64,000 nucleotides of DNA from Panicum virgatum (taxonomy: Eukaryota; Streptophyta; Magnoliopsida; Poales; Poaceae), in assembly GCF_016808335.1 (NCBI RefSeq), contig NC_053146.1, positions 40,544,470 through 40,608,469 of the forward strand, written 5' to 3'. Numbering within the stretch: the first letter of the stretch is position 1; every line of letters starts with the position of its first letter. The position numbers and the translations under genes are program-made. Positions 46,727 to 57,780 of the stretch are shown here, piece after piece. The notes beneath the pieces are model-generated. The model had not been told where the DNA came from and did not search any database. It saw only the letters and a list, made by a program, of their open reading frames with translations.

Positions 46727-47509
46727 TTAGTTTAGCACGAACCTCAGGGGATGGAGCCATTTCTTTGGTGAGTCGTCGCCTCGGAGGAGCACGCAGGACA
46801 GGTGATGTCGATGGATCGGAGCATCGGGAGGCCACGGGCTCGGAGGAGGGCGCGACGGTGAGGGCGGTGGATCGTAGGATGGGCATTGATGCAGAATTGC
46901 AGATCGACAGCCCAGGCAGATTAGCGCGAGTGAAAATTTCACAACGATACCCAAGATTGATTTATACCTGCTCCAAACATACGCCGTCCGCGGCTCCGCC
47001 TGGGCAGTATACAACCGGCGCCGGGTGCAGTGAATGCGTTCCCCCCACTTCAGAGTAGGCGGCGATCTAGACCGCCGTCGTGATGCACGCGTCCAGTTCG
47101 AGCAGGCGTAGATCGTAGAACCCGTCACGGCGCGCCCATCCAGCTCGTAGCAGGCGACGCGACGCGTTCGTCGGTGGCTCCAAGCGGCGTGGTCCGGTGC
47201 GGCGGCTGGCAGCGTGCGGCGGACCACGGCTCGGGTGAGGCGGCGTCGCGGGGCTACCAGGCGCGACGGCGGGGAAGTCGCGACGTCATGCAGTGGAGGC
47301 GGCGTCGTTACCGCGGCAGGCGGGGGAGGCGGCGTCGCAACGCACGGGCGGGTGGGCGGGGGAGGCGGCGCTACAGGCGGGCGGGACGGGGAGGCCGCGT
47401 CTTTAACGCGGGGGAGGGGCGTCCCGAGGATGAGTCGGGTACAGCGGGCGGGTACGAGGAGCGGTGGTGGAAAAAACAGCCGTGCCTCCCACCAAATCCT
47501 GTCAAGCAC
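46727..47509 (-). other. GC-rich block with a 260-codon - strand ORF
   Basis: The ORF is Pro/Arg/Ser-rich, with runs such as APPPPPTRPCVATPPPPPAA, and the opposite strand is open too (47174-47548). Tandem GGAGGCGGCGTC motifs at 47220-47400 explain the open frames. It is probably not a gene but a GC-rich leader or captured segment. Confidence 0.25.
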
Positions 47510-47574
47510 CTGACTCTTCTATGTGGGTCTTCAAAAAAAAATTTATGAGAAGATTGGCTGAATTAATGTAGATG

Positions 47575-47690
47575 AAAAAGCAACTCAATTCTTTCATCCT
47601 TTATAGTATAGATTTATAGTATAGAAAGATAGATAGATGTAGGTGAGAAAGCAACTCAATTCTTTTATTCTTTATAGTATAGATTTATGG
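47575..47690. repeat. Direct repeat of about 46 bp, spaced 69 bp
   Basis: AAAGCAACTCAATTCTTTCA and AAAGCAACTCAATTCTTTTA begin two similar copies that continue with TTTATAGTATAGATTTAT. Confidence 0.75.
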
Positions 47691-47712
47691 GTATATGACA
47701 CGCACCCTTCCT

Positions 47713-49313
47713 TAAAAAACAACTCCAACAATAACCCTAATTAAACCCTCTAAATGCTAAATAGAAGTTGCATCTATTTTTTAGATCATCAAATTTGTAC
47801 CAACTCCAATAATAACTTTCTATTCTGAGTTATTCTGAGCTATAATAGAAGGCTCCTTAAAGACTCCTAAGAATAGAGGAGAGTATTTGGAGACCTTAAA
47901 AAATAAAGAGCTTATAGCACTTCAGTGGATCCTCTAAACAATTCATATTTATGTTAAAAAAAGATACACTCTAGCAAACCCTCAGAAGAACACCAGCAGA
48001 CTCCCTAAATAGCTCTCTATATTAAGTTTAGAGAGCTAAGCTAAAAGATGCACTCCAGCAGATCCTGTACTTGGCCCTCTATTTTAGGGATGCCTCCAAA
48101 TTTATCCCTCCGCCCTCTATTCATAAGGGGTCTGTAGAGAGCCCTATATTATGGGTGTGTTTGAGAGAGTCTGCTCCACCAAAACAGCTCCACTCCATGA
48201 AAAATATCCAAACAGATCAGCTTCCACCCCACTCCAACAAAAATTAGCTCGACTCCAGGTTTTTTGGGAGCTCATCGAGTGGTGCCCCACCAAATAGTAG
48301 AACTGGTGGAGTTGGTGGTAATTACCCACCTGCCACTAGTTACACACTTTTCCCAAACCCCTTTCACACAAAAAATAGAAAAAGTCAACATGTTGCTCGA
48401 GCTCCCAACACTGCCATGCCATGCAGGTGCTGCGGCTGCCGTCATGGGGGCTCATCGTTGCCGTCGCCTAATCAGCTCGCTGGGGCTCACCTCCACCAGC
48501 CGTCGCCTCCGCCCCTGCCACCGAGGCCCCCATCGTCGGATCCCACCGCCCTAGGCCATCACCCCCAATCCACCCCTAGGATGTGCTCGCGTCGCACAGG
48601 AGCTCCTCCTGTCGCTGCCCTAGGGGCCCCTCCCACTGCCGCCGCAGGGCGCGAGCTCTAGTGCGAGGTTGAGGATGGCGGCCGTGGCTGGCGCCCTCCG
48701 CGGCGGTGCGCGGCACACGCCAGTGCGAGGAGGCAGGAGAGCATGGTGCTCCGCGGCGCGGAAAGACGACGGGGATGGCGAGGCTGAGGCGTTGGTGTCA
48801 AGCATGTCCGATACGAGGCAATAGGAGATGCAGAAGCCGGTTGGAGGTAGAAGATTAGTTGGGGCCTATGTGGAAGTGAGGTAAGAAATGGTGGACCAAG
48901 TGGGTTGCTGCTTGCATAATGGGCCGCATAGGGTGGAAGGAAGTGGGCCTCTGGGATCTGTGGAGTGGAGCTCTCTCAAATATGATGGAGTAAAACTGCT
49001 GGAGTGGAGCCCAAAGGTGGAGTGGACTTGCTTTTCTTGGAGTGCTCCATCCTATGTGTTAGAATTGGGAGCTATAGCTGGAGTTAAACCAAATTTGAAA
49101 GCCTCTAAAAATATAGGCAGCCCCTATTTAATATTTATTTATAGGGTCTAATTTAAGGGAGTAGGAGTTAGGGGTCATTGGGAGCTATTTGTTGTAAGTT
49201 AAAATTGAGAGTTATTGCTGCAGTTAAAGCAAATTTAGAAAGTCTTAAAAAATAGAGAGGCATACACCCATTTAGTATTTGGAGAGTGAACTATTGCTGA
49301 AGTTCCTGTTAGT
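47713..49313. mobile_element. Fold-back element with long imperfect inverted arms
   Basis: The left arm (47713-47830: AACTCCAACAATAA, CTCTAAATGCTAAATAGA, CTATTTTTTAGATC) pairs with the right arm (49200-49313: GAGAGTTATTGCTGCAGTT, AAAAAATAGAGAGG, ATTTAGTATTTGGAGAG). Between them sits a second unit (about 48157-49057) rich in GCTCCACTCC and GGAGTGGAGC, with a GC-rich centre at 48400-48860. The nested order is inferred; ends are approximate. Confidence 0.5.
48157..49057. mobile_element. Nested element with TCCACTCC/GGAGTGGA ends and a GC-rich centre
   Basis: The left side reads GAGAGAGTCTGCTCCACC and AAAACAGCTCCACTCC. The right side reads GGAGTGGAGCTCTCTCAAAT and GTGGAGTGGACTTGC. The centre has weak ORFs on + (48264-48661), Pro/Ala-rich, with no family recognised. 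It may carry a captured gene piece. Confidence 0.4.
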
Positions 49314-49368
49314 AGAGGGGTATTTTTTTTTAGCTTTGCCCTCTAAACTTGAGATAGATGGCTATTAA

Positions 49369-49676
49369 GAGCATCTCCAAGAGTCTTTTTGAATTTCACT
49401 CTCTAAATCATCATTTGAAGAGTCATCTACACAAAAATCACTTTCTATACATTTTCACTTTCCAACAGCTTTTCTATATCTTGTTTACACTCTGGAGAGC
49501 CATTTTCGCTATCTATCTTTGGCTAGCGAGAAATCCGGAATAGATGATGTATATATTTGGATAACCACTTAGAGAAGCTCTTGGAGTGTATTTTTTACAT
49601 CAAAATCTCTATTTCTAATAATTGGGATGGATACAGAGACTGAGATGGATACAGAGAGTCTCTTGGAGTTGCTACT
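49369..49676. mobile_element. MITE with GAGCATCTCCAAGAG ends
   Basis: GAGCATCTCCAAGAGTCTTT at the left pairs with AGAGTCTCTTGGAGTTGCT at the right. The terminal sequence resembles that of the gene-carrying element at 18337-30799 (GAGCATCTCCAATAG), so both may use the same transposase. Confidence 0.6.
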
Positions 49677-49921
49677 ATAGGGTTTGTTGGAGCATGGTGT
49701 TTAAAAAACAGATATTTTTTCTTGCAAATATTTTGTGGACACATTATAAACGATCTGCGGAAAATCCAAATCCTTCCGTAGGAAAAAAAAGAAGTAAGCA
49801 CGTTGCATCATTCCAAAATGCATATGCACATGCACCCTTCAGATTAACGAATATTACCTCATCAGACTTATGTCTGACCCTTGTTTTTTTTTTTTGAGAT
49901 TCCTAGGCTCCCAGTTTCCTC

Positions 49922-51408
49922 AGGGCACCCGCAGCGGGGCCAGGTCAGCTCTCTATAAAGAAGGCTCCATGTCAGCATTTAGGGAGAGAGAAACTAAGAG
50001 AGAGAAAAAAAACGTCGCTTAGCATAGCGAGAGTCGCTACACAGACTTCCATATGAAGGGGGCCATGAGTGCTCAGGTAAATGGGAAGAGGTGGGAAGAG
50101 AATAGAATTAAAAAATTCTAATATGTGAGGTCCATCAAAATTTAGCATTAAATGTTACAATAAATTTGTTGGGAGGCTAATCTACTATGCTCTCTATAAA
50201 TGATGTGGTTGATGTTAGGGCAGTCACAACCCATATTATCTATGGGTAGTGTCTAGAGAAGAAAAAGAATAATTAATGTTCAACTAGACACTAGTTCCCC
50301 AATGCAAAGTGTCTACAGCAGTTTCCATAGAGAAGAAAATTTAATGACTCTTTGCATGTCAACTAGATAGTGAAGGATCAAGTGTGGTATGCATTTTGTA
50401 CACCAAAAAAATAACAGAAGCACATCAGCACACGTACGAATTGTAGCATGAATAGATAAGAGATGGCTTGTTGGCGATCATCATTGCGAAGACACATGAA
50501 CAAAACAGAAGCTAATCTAGTAGATAAATAACAAAATTAATTAGTAAAGAGACTAGTTTGTACAAGCAACTAAACTGGGAGAAGGCAGCACCTACCAATT
50601 TGAGCTACCAGGACACTCTCCTAGCCACAATGGATCAATGCTAGCATCTAGAGCAGGGACTGCTCCTGGAGCACCACTACGGACGGTCGGAGGATGGAAG
50701 ACTGGAGCTTCAGCGGTGGAAGAAACACCAGCGATTGGAGCACCGCTGGCTCTTGGAGCTCCACCGGCGGCCGGATTTGACCTCCGCTTCCTTCTTGGGC
50801 ACTACTTGGGTACGATTCCTTACTCGGGGATGATGGATTGAGGGTGGATTTATCAAATTGTAGCTGGGGTGTAGAGGGATTTGGACGGTTTCGTTGATGG
50901 ATTGGGGTGGATTTATCGACTATAGCTGGGAGTAGAGGGATTTGGACGATTTCTTCATGAATGAGTGATCGGGGAAAATCTGGAACTCACACATAAATAG
51001 ATGGAGTGAATATTGGCGTGGAGAGAATTTGTGTTCGTGCCAAAATGAAATAGGGGCTGTGCGCAGGAGGAGATGGCGCGCAAGCACCTCGTGCGCAGGC
51101 TGGGCATGACGGCAGAGCGGAGGCGTGGGCGCAAGGGATCGGGATGGCGAGGGAATCGCGGGGGAAGAAACCACACGTCTCTCCAACGCTCTTTGTTGGT
51201 TTTCATTGTTTTGGTGCGAGCGACGAGCTAGTTTTCTGCATGCGACTCGGTTTTCTTGTTTTCCTTCTCTCCCCTCTTTAATTTCCTTGTCACATCAGAT
51301 TTTTACTGAATTGACACCTTCATTAATTCTATAGACACCAGCTGACTGGACGGTTTGGACTGCCCTTATAGAGAGCACGAGTACTTTGCGAGCGCCTTGG
51401 CGCGCCCT
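49922..51408. mobile_element. Possible outer MITE around the PIF-type element
   Basis: AGGGCACCCGCAGCGGGGCC at the left and CCTTGGCGCGCCCT at the right are weakly inverted. CTCTCTATAAA on the left and TTATAGAGAG on the right add to the inverted pairing. Ends and target duplication are uncertain. Confidence 0.35.
50218..51365. mobile_element. PIF/Harbinger-type element, 1.15 kb, TTA target duplication
   Basis: GGGCAGTCACAACC and GGTTTGGACTGCCC form the inverted ends. TTA lies on both sides (50215-50217 and 51366-51368). Inside are a weak + strand ORF (50638-50841) and an imperfect repeat (GTAGAGGGATTTGGACG, twice, about 50870 and 50935). No transposase is seen, so it is non-autonomous. Confidence 0.8.
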
Positions 51409-51731
51409 CTTTTTTTCCTCAAAAAGATAACTAAATTCAAGGAGTATTTATTTATAATGAACTGATAAATCTGTAGTATTTTTTTATCTTTTCATTAAAA
51501 ATAGAAAATTAACTATGAAGGTACATATATGCATACAATAGTATGGAAGCTAGTATATATTTGTTTTTTTATACATACATATCTACTAGCAGAAAAAACA
51601 TTGTTATGAAGTAGTTCTATCTAAACAGTCTATTGCTCATTGGCATATAGTTACAGAGTCGCTACACTTAAAATATTTTATTGGTCATTAACAAATTGAG
51701 CCAGAAATCTTTTGGAGCCTCTCGTTGCTTT

Positions 51732-52187
51732 CACAGAGCAAGTGCTGCATAAGATCTACAGGAAATTTCAGTTATACAGATGTAAGTCATCAGTTCAGCT
51801 GATATTTATGAAATAGGAGACAGAATAAGTTTGGTGCTTACCTGTGGTAGAGTTATTTCTATCAATATTCTAGGATGTAACATGATTCTGCTTCTGTTTT
51901 TATGACAACAAATAGTGGAAGTACTTTGCTCCTTGATCTGAATGGCACAGAGAAAGTGCTGCATAAGATATACAGGAATTTCAGTTTTGCAGATGTAAGT
52001 TATCAGTTCAGATGGTATTTATGAAATAGGAGCAAGAATAAGTTTGGTGCTTACCTATGGTAGAGTTATTTCTGTTAATATTTAGCCTATGGTAGAGTTA
52101 TTTCTGTTAATATTTAGGATGTGACATAATACTGCTTTGTTTTATGACAATAAATAGTGGAAGCACATTGCTCCTTAATCTGAATGA
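51732..52187. repeat. Tandem duplication, unit about 214 bp
   Basis: CACAGAGCAAGTGCTGCATA at 51732 and CACAGAGAAAGTGCTGCATA at 51946 start two copies that agree through GATGTAAGT, GGTGCTTACC, GGTAGAGTTATTTCT and AATAGTGGAAG. The second copy contains a further small duplication of CCTATGGTAGAGTTATTTCT (about 52050 and 52083). Confidence 0.85.
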
Positions 52188-52385
52188 TAAGAAGTATATT
52201 TTGCTCTGCAGAAATTTTCTGGAAGCATTAGAAAATAAAAAAAATTCTTGCCAGCATTCCAAGACTTGTAAATCATTTCAGCACGATATAATGCATAGGG
52301 TATTAGCAATTGCAGTATAGAGGAGTTTTGGGCCCTTAAACTAAAACATCCTCGCAGGCTTGGTACAGACAACAAAAGTATAATA

Positions 52386-52643
52386 TTCCCTCCATATAGG
52401 AAATAGATGACGTTTAGGACAAGATTTGAGTCAAACATTGGGAATATAAATCATAAATAACTTTTAAGTTATTGAGTTTGAAAATGGGAAAATTATATGA
52501 ATAGATTTGTCTTAAAAATACTTTCATAAAAATATACATATATCACTTTTCAACAAATATTTTTATAAAAATAAGCCGTCAAAGTTATGCTTCGAAGACC
52601 GTGTCGCTGTCCTAAACGTCATCTATTTCCTATATAGAGGGAG
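52386..52643. mobile_element. Stowaway-type (Tc1/mariner) MITE
   Basis: The ends TTCCCTCCATATAGG and CCTATATAGAGGGAG are inverted. The pairing runs on through AAATAGATGACGTTTAGGAC and its complement, about 40 bp in all. TA flanks both sides, as expected for this group. It is 258 bp long. Confidence 0.9.
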
Positions 52644-52649
52644 TAGTTC

Positions 52650-54203
52650 ATATTGTTGTTGGTGAAATCAGGGTGGCTCTGTATAAGTAAATATGTAGGA
52701 GATGGGCCATTTTCTTCCTGAATGTCATTTGTTGGGTAGGGTCCTTGCAGTTATTTTAGTAATATAATAATGATAATATCATTAGCTTTCTAAAGTCATA
52801 TTTGTAGACATGGGAGGTGAAACAATTTTTGGAAAATCATGGATACTAAATAACCATTAATTATTAGCAGCCCCTTAAATCTGTAAGATAAATCAAGGAG
52901 AAGCGCTGAGAATCAATGACAAAAACAAACGGAGCAAATAGATGCCTAACTTGCATAGTCTAAATATCAATGAGATTTGTTACTAACGATATTTAATACC
53001 GCAAATAAATAATTGCAGGGGCAGCTGCTTGTAAATACTATATGACAATAACAAACGGAAAAGCTTGCTATCACTAAAATACAATACAAACAAAAGTCAT
53101 TATAAACTTTTTTTCTCGAACGCGCAGGAGATCTACGTGCTTTTATTTACCTCAAATTGAAGCATGTACGTATTTCTTCCCATGAGTCCCTTATCGCTCT
53201 ATTGGCATGACATCGGATGAAGCTTCAGGTATTACAAACAAAAGGGACCAAGCTGTATGCACTAAAGAAATTTCAGCTAGACATTTAGGATGTTTATTAG
53301 TACAAAATCTATCACATTGAACGGAGGCTTAGAATGTCATATAAACTAATCTATTAAAGCAAAAAATCTTGCAAATTCACATGAAACTATAGCGTTTATA
53401 GGATACTACAATTGATGAAGAGGCAATGTTTATAAAGATTCATAATCTGAACCAACATTGGCGTGCTTTTTAACTGGTATTAAGTCCATTCATGTTCAAC
53501 ACTATCACTACAGAACTTTGCTGGAGCAGCAGCAGCTAGAGGATGAGTTGCTATAGACAACAATCAAAAAGATAATTTACCTGCTTGGCTGGTGAAGATC
53601 CACTCATTTTGTAGCATAGTATTAGGCTTCACAAACATCACAAGAATGCACATTGAATCAGAACAAGAAGATCATAATCCGCGTTGTAGTTTTGGGCAAA
53701 CAATCACATGTAATAGCATGACCAATTGATACATTGAATGTAATGACTGTGCAACATGATGAAACCTAAGCTTTCAAGACCTGGGCAACCAGAGCTGAGT
53801 TTCTCCACCCTGAATGGATCCTTGAATCTCATTAACTCTACATGCAGTTAGCTTCTTTGGGAACAATGATATAGGAGCTCTTAATAACTTAAAATGATAG
53901 GAGCTGTCAATTGTATGCAAACATAAAGTCATATAAGCTCTCCCTATAAATATGTTACAGATCTGAAGAACACGCCTACACCATCTTACTTCCATACCAC
54001 AAGCTCTGTTGATGTCAACTGATATAAAAGAATATAGAAATAGTTTCTTTCCTAAGGAAAAGGGAAAAACAGTAGCAACAGTTAATGGTCTTAGCATAGA
54101 TCAGAGTAAGTAAAACCTACCAAGGTAAAAGTGTTGCAGATATACTCCGGTTAGCAGGGTTGACAACAATATGAATTTTGTTCCTGCATATTCAATAGAA
54201 GGC

Positions 54204-54275
<72 letters not shown>

Positions 54276-55470
54276 TTGTCTCATCTTTGCAAGTGCTAGC
54301 TATCTGTATCCATTTAGTAAGTAGACAGACACTCAAGTTTAATTGCTATTTGGTTTGGTTGTAATACATTTCCATAAATGTTCAGTTGTCATAATATATG
54401 CAAGATCAAATATATGAAAATAATTCAATAGAAGTAATATTTCGTTATTGTCACCAGTGATCAAAGTAAAAGCTGATTATCTCATCTGCTAACTTCTAAA
54501 AGCTCCTAAGAACTTAGCCAGATGCATTTGTCTTGCTGATAGCTCCCCTCTACCAGAGAAATCAGTTCTATATAGGACTGTGGCACTATCAACAACCATC
54601 AGAGCTAACCTGCAGAAATGGAGCTTCAATTTAGCGATACTAGGGACAAGAAGCACGTGTTGGCAAAAGGTAAATGCAGTTTAATGTTTAAATTTATGAA
54701 TAATTAAGATGTCAGGATGCAAAGATCTAAATGGCTTTATGACAGGAGCAAGGAACTTGGCATATGCCTCGTTACTCGCTACACTAGTAGTATCATACAA
54801 AATGCCTTGTTATTTGCTACAATAGCATTGTCGTAAAAGAAATGCTTTCTCACTGAGCCACACCATCAGAATCCTCCTATCTAAAGCAAATGTAATAAAT
54901 TTGGTCTGCCTCACAAGATATCATTTTGAATAGTACAGAGGTTTTGTCCAATAAACAGCCCATGTAGGCTTTAGTAAGCAAATTAAGCTAATGAAGATTA
55001 AAAAATATTTGATAGCAGGTGAAAATATATTTTAGTTTCTATTGCTGAATACTGATATGCATCTTAAACTCAATTGTAATGCTGAAAAAATAAATCATGG
55101 AAGGTGGACTTTCAGAATATGTGGACATCTTTTTTGCTTAAGTGTACTGTAACATTCATTTGCTCATAACAATTCAATAATGTAGTACATGTACCTAATT
55201 TCTGCATTGAACTTGTATACAAGGCAAAACAATATCATGTGCCTTTCAGATTCTCATGTGCCTTTCAGATTCGAAAGAACTGACGCATGTGGTGACTCAA
55301 TGCTAGCTATACCCGTGGTGAAGAATTAATTTAAAATAGCAGAAGCACATATTTGTTATTGATACACTACGTATTGACTCTGAATCAGTGAAAGAAGAAT
55401 TAAAGAATTCAAACCAGACAATTGCAGGCCAACTTGAAAAGACGCCAGAAATTAAGATTTGGTAGCACCA
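52650..55470. other. Intergenic or intronic stretch, no gene recognised
   Basis: Base composition is even and AT-rich with only short ORFs. A - strand ORF of 107 codons (53774-54097) shows no family motif. If the candidate exon at 55480-55981 is real, this stretch would be its downstream introns. Confidence 0.4.
54205..54275. repeat. (TTA)n microsatellite
   Basis: About 23 uninterrupted TTA units span 71 bases. Confidence 0.97.
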
Positions 55471-55479
55471 ACACGAAAA

Positions 55480-55981
55480 TCAGAGGGAAGAACCTTCATT
55501 CCCTTGGCATTTGTGGAATTTCCATGGAGGAAAAAAGTCAAGAACATGGGGGTCCTGAGGCCCCAGGAACATTCCCCAAAAATGGGCTGAACAACCTTGG
55601 CGCACCGCACTCTTCCTAACGGACCATTTATCGTTGATCAAGCCCTCGAAATCACGCGGTTTCAGGGGGGCGAAAGCATCAAGAACCCTACCCTCCCAAG
55701 GATCCATCGACCAAGAAACGGTGGGAACATCCAAGAAACATGATTCTTGTAGGGATCGAATCAAGAGCTGGGAGATGGTACCGCTAAGGGAGTCAGCCCT
55801 GTAGCTGCTCGATGGGGAAGGGCCCGTGCTCCACGGCCGCCTCCTCATCCGGCGGCACGGCTGTTCCGCTCGTACCGCAGCACCCCGTCTCGGACAACGA
55901 TGCAATCCGGCCCCTAAATATGCACAGCAGCTTCATCTTTCCAGATGCTGCCTCGTCTTTGCTCCATGCGCTTGTGCTCAA
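55480..55981 (-). other. Candidate first exon(s) of a - strand gene, unidentified
   Basis: On the - strand an ORF starts with MSTSAWSKDEAASGKMKLLC (from 55981) and ends at a stop near 55793. A second frame (55905-55480) reads WEGRVLDAFAPLKPRDFEGL and then INDKWSVRKS with balanced composition. A GC-rich start with an AT-rich interior is typical of grass genes. No donor site joins the two frames convincingly and no family is recognised. Confidence 0.3.
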
Positions 55982-56275
55982 GGTGCTCGGATCCCTCGCC
56001 GACGCCGACGTCGGAAGAGACTAGAGAGCAGTATCGGGGAGGAAGTAGAAAGGTCCGGAAGACAAGATATTTACTGTAACAGTGAATTATGGGTGGGACG
56101 AGCGGCAGCCGTAGATTTACAATCAGATGCTGTAAAATTTTTTCACTATCATGGCCACCCTGAGCATTCGCGGAGCGGTGCGCAAATGACATAGAAATGT
56201 TCTCTATATGGGGAAAGGCAGGCAGCGGGTGTCTCTCGCCACATCCTCCGGTGTCCTGCCGCAACCAAGATTAAC

Positions 56276-56865
56276 CTAACCGGTGGGAACCGGTCCGGTT
56301 TGACCGGTTACCGGTCAAACCGGTCCGGTCCGGTTCCGGTTCCGGCCGGTACCCAACCGGCCAAAATTCAAATTTTAAATTTGAATTCAAAAAATGAAAA
56401 ATTCCTAAAAAAATTCCTAAAAATACTTAAAGGTGTGATGAATCTAATGGTGTCAAATTTTCTCAAAAATTCATTCATTTAGTATAGTTTGTGGGAATTT
56501 AAAGTTAAATCAAAAAAGAAAAGAAAAAAAATGGGCCGGCCCATGAAGGCCCACCGATCAAACCGGTCAAACCGGCCGGTAAATCGGTCAAACCGGTCGG
56601 TAAACCGGTAAAACCGGCTGGTAAACCGGTTGCACGGGAGCGTTTGAATTTCAAACCGGTCAAACCGACCTGTAAACCGGTAAAACCGGCCGGTAAACCG
56701 GTCAAACCGGCCGGTAAACCGGTCGGAACCGGTTGCACGGGAAAATTTGAATTTATTTGAATTTGGATTTGAATTCAACCGGTTTCCACCGGTTACCGGC
56801 CTAACCGGTCCGGTAAACCGGTACTGGAGGGCGGCGGTAACCGGTTTCCGGTTGGGAAATAAAAC
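56276..56865. repeat. Fold-back element made of ACCGGT motifs
   Basis: Left (56278-56360) and right (56560-56850) parts are dense in AACCGGTCAAACCGG, CCGGTAAACCGG and their complements, around an AT-rich centre (56365-56520) with TTTGAATTCAAA-type strings. The right part is a tandem array with unit about 22 bp. It is highly self-complementary. Confidence 0.7.
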
Positions 56866-57361
56866 CCTGGCCGCAACTGCACCAGTGCACGACCCCCACG
56901 AAACCGAAGCGCCCGCGCGCGCGTGGGCGTGGCGCCCACCTCCCCCCGCGCTCGTTAGTCCTCACCGTTGGGCGCCTCTTCCCCGGGTCCGCTCCGCCCG
57001 CCCGCACTCCTAGAAAACGGGCCATCAGTTCTGGCCAAAGGTACTACCCATCGGTACCGGCTGCAACAGCAGCTGGTACCTTTGGCCATCGACCGATCTA
57101 GTGGAGAGCAATTGGCACTGTGTGGTGGTTCCAACCGGTTCCAATGCATCACCATAGGAACCGGTCTGAACCACCACCCGATACCAAATGAAGGCGGCGC
57201 TAAAGGCTCCGGTTTATAGGAATAACTGGTTCCTATGGAAATGAAACTTGGCAGCTGCCAGGAGCTCGGGCCTAAGGCACCGGTTGGTGCCTTGACCCGG
57301 TGCTATTGAATTAATTTTAGCACCGGGTCAATGAAATCAACCGGTGCCTTTAGCCCGAGCC

Positions 57362-57369
57362 TATAAATA
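57362..57369 (+). promoter_or_regulatory. TATA box of the transposase gene, copy B
   Basis: TATAAATA stands in the same place as in copy A, behind the repeat array and before the same leader. Confidence 0.7.
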
Positions 57370-57780
57370 CCCCAGCCCCTCCCCCTCTCAAGCTGCCGTG
57401 AACTCACTGTTCATGGCAGCTGAGTGGGGTGAGGGAAGACGAATTTTTGCTTTTTTTGAAAAAAAAAGTTAGTTATTTTTCTTTATAACTTAGCAATTAA
57501 TTTTTAGAAACAGTTATTACTTGATTTAGTTTATATATGTGATAATTATTTTTATTTGCAGCATCTTATTGTAGTTATATACGTTATCAATTTATTTGAT
57601 ATTTGAATACTATCAAATTATTGTATTTATATGTTTTTTCAATTTATTTGATAAGTGAATAGCATCTATTTATTATAGTTATATGCATTATCAATTATAT
57701 AAATATATTGTTATAGATTGGTAGTATGAATGAACTATTTGTACAGTACAATGATGTATATAAATGTATTGTGGACCCAG

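Noticed and set aside
46727..47509. A 260-codon Pro/Arg-rich - strand protein.
   Set aside because: Low-complexity composition, open opposite strand and tandem GC repeats explain it; no domain is visible.
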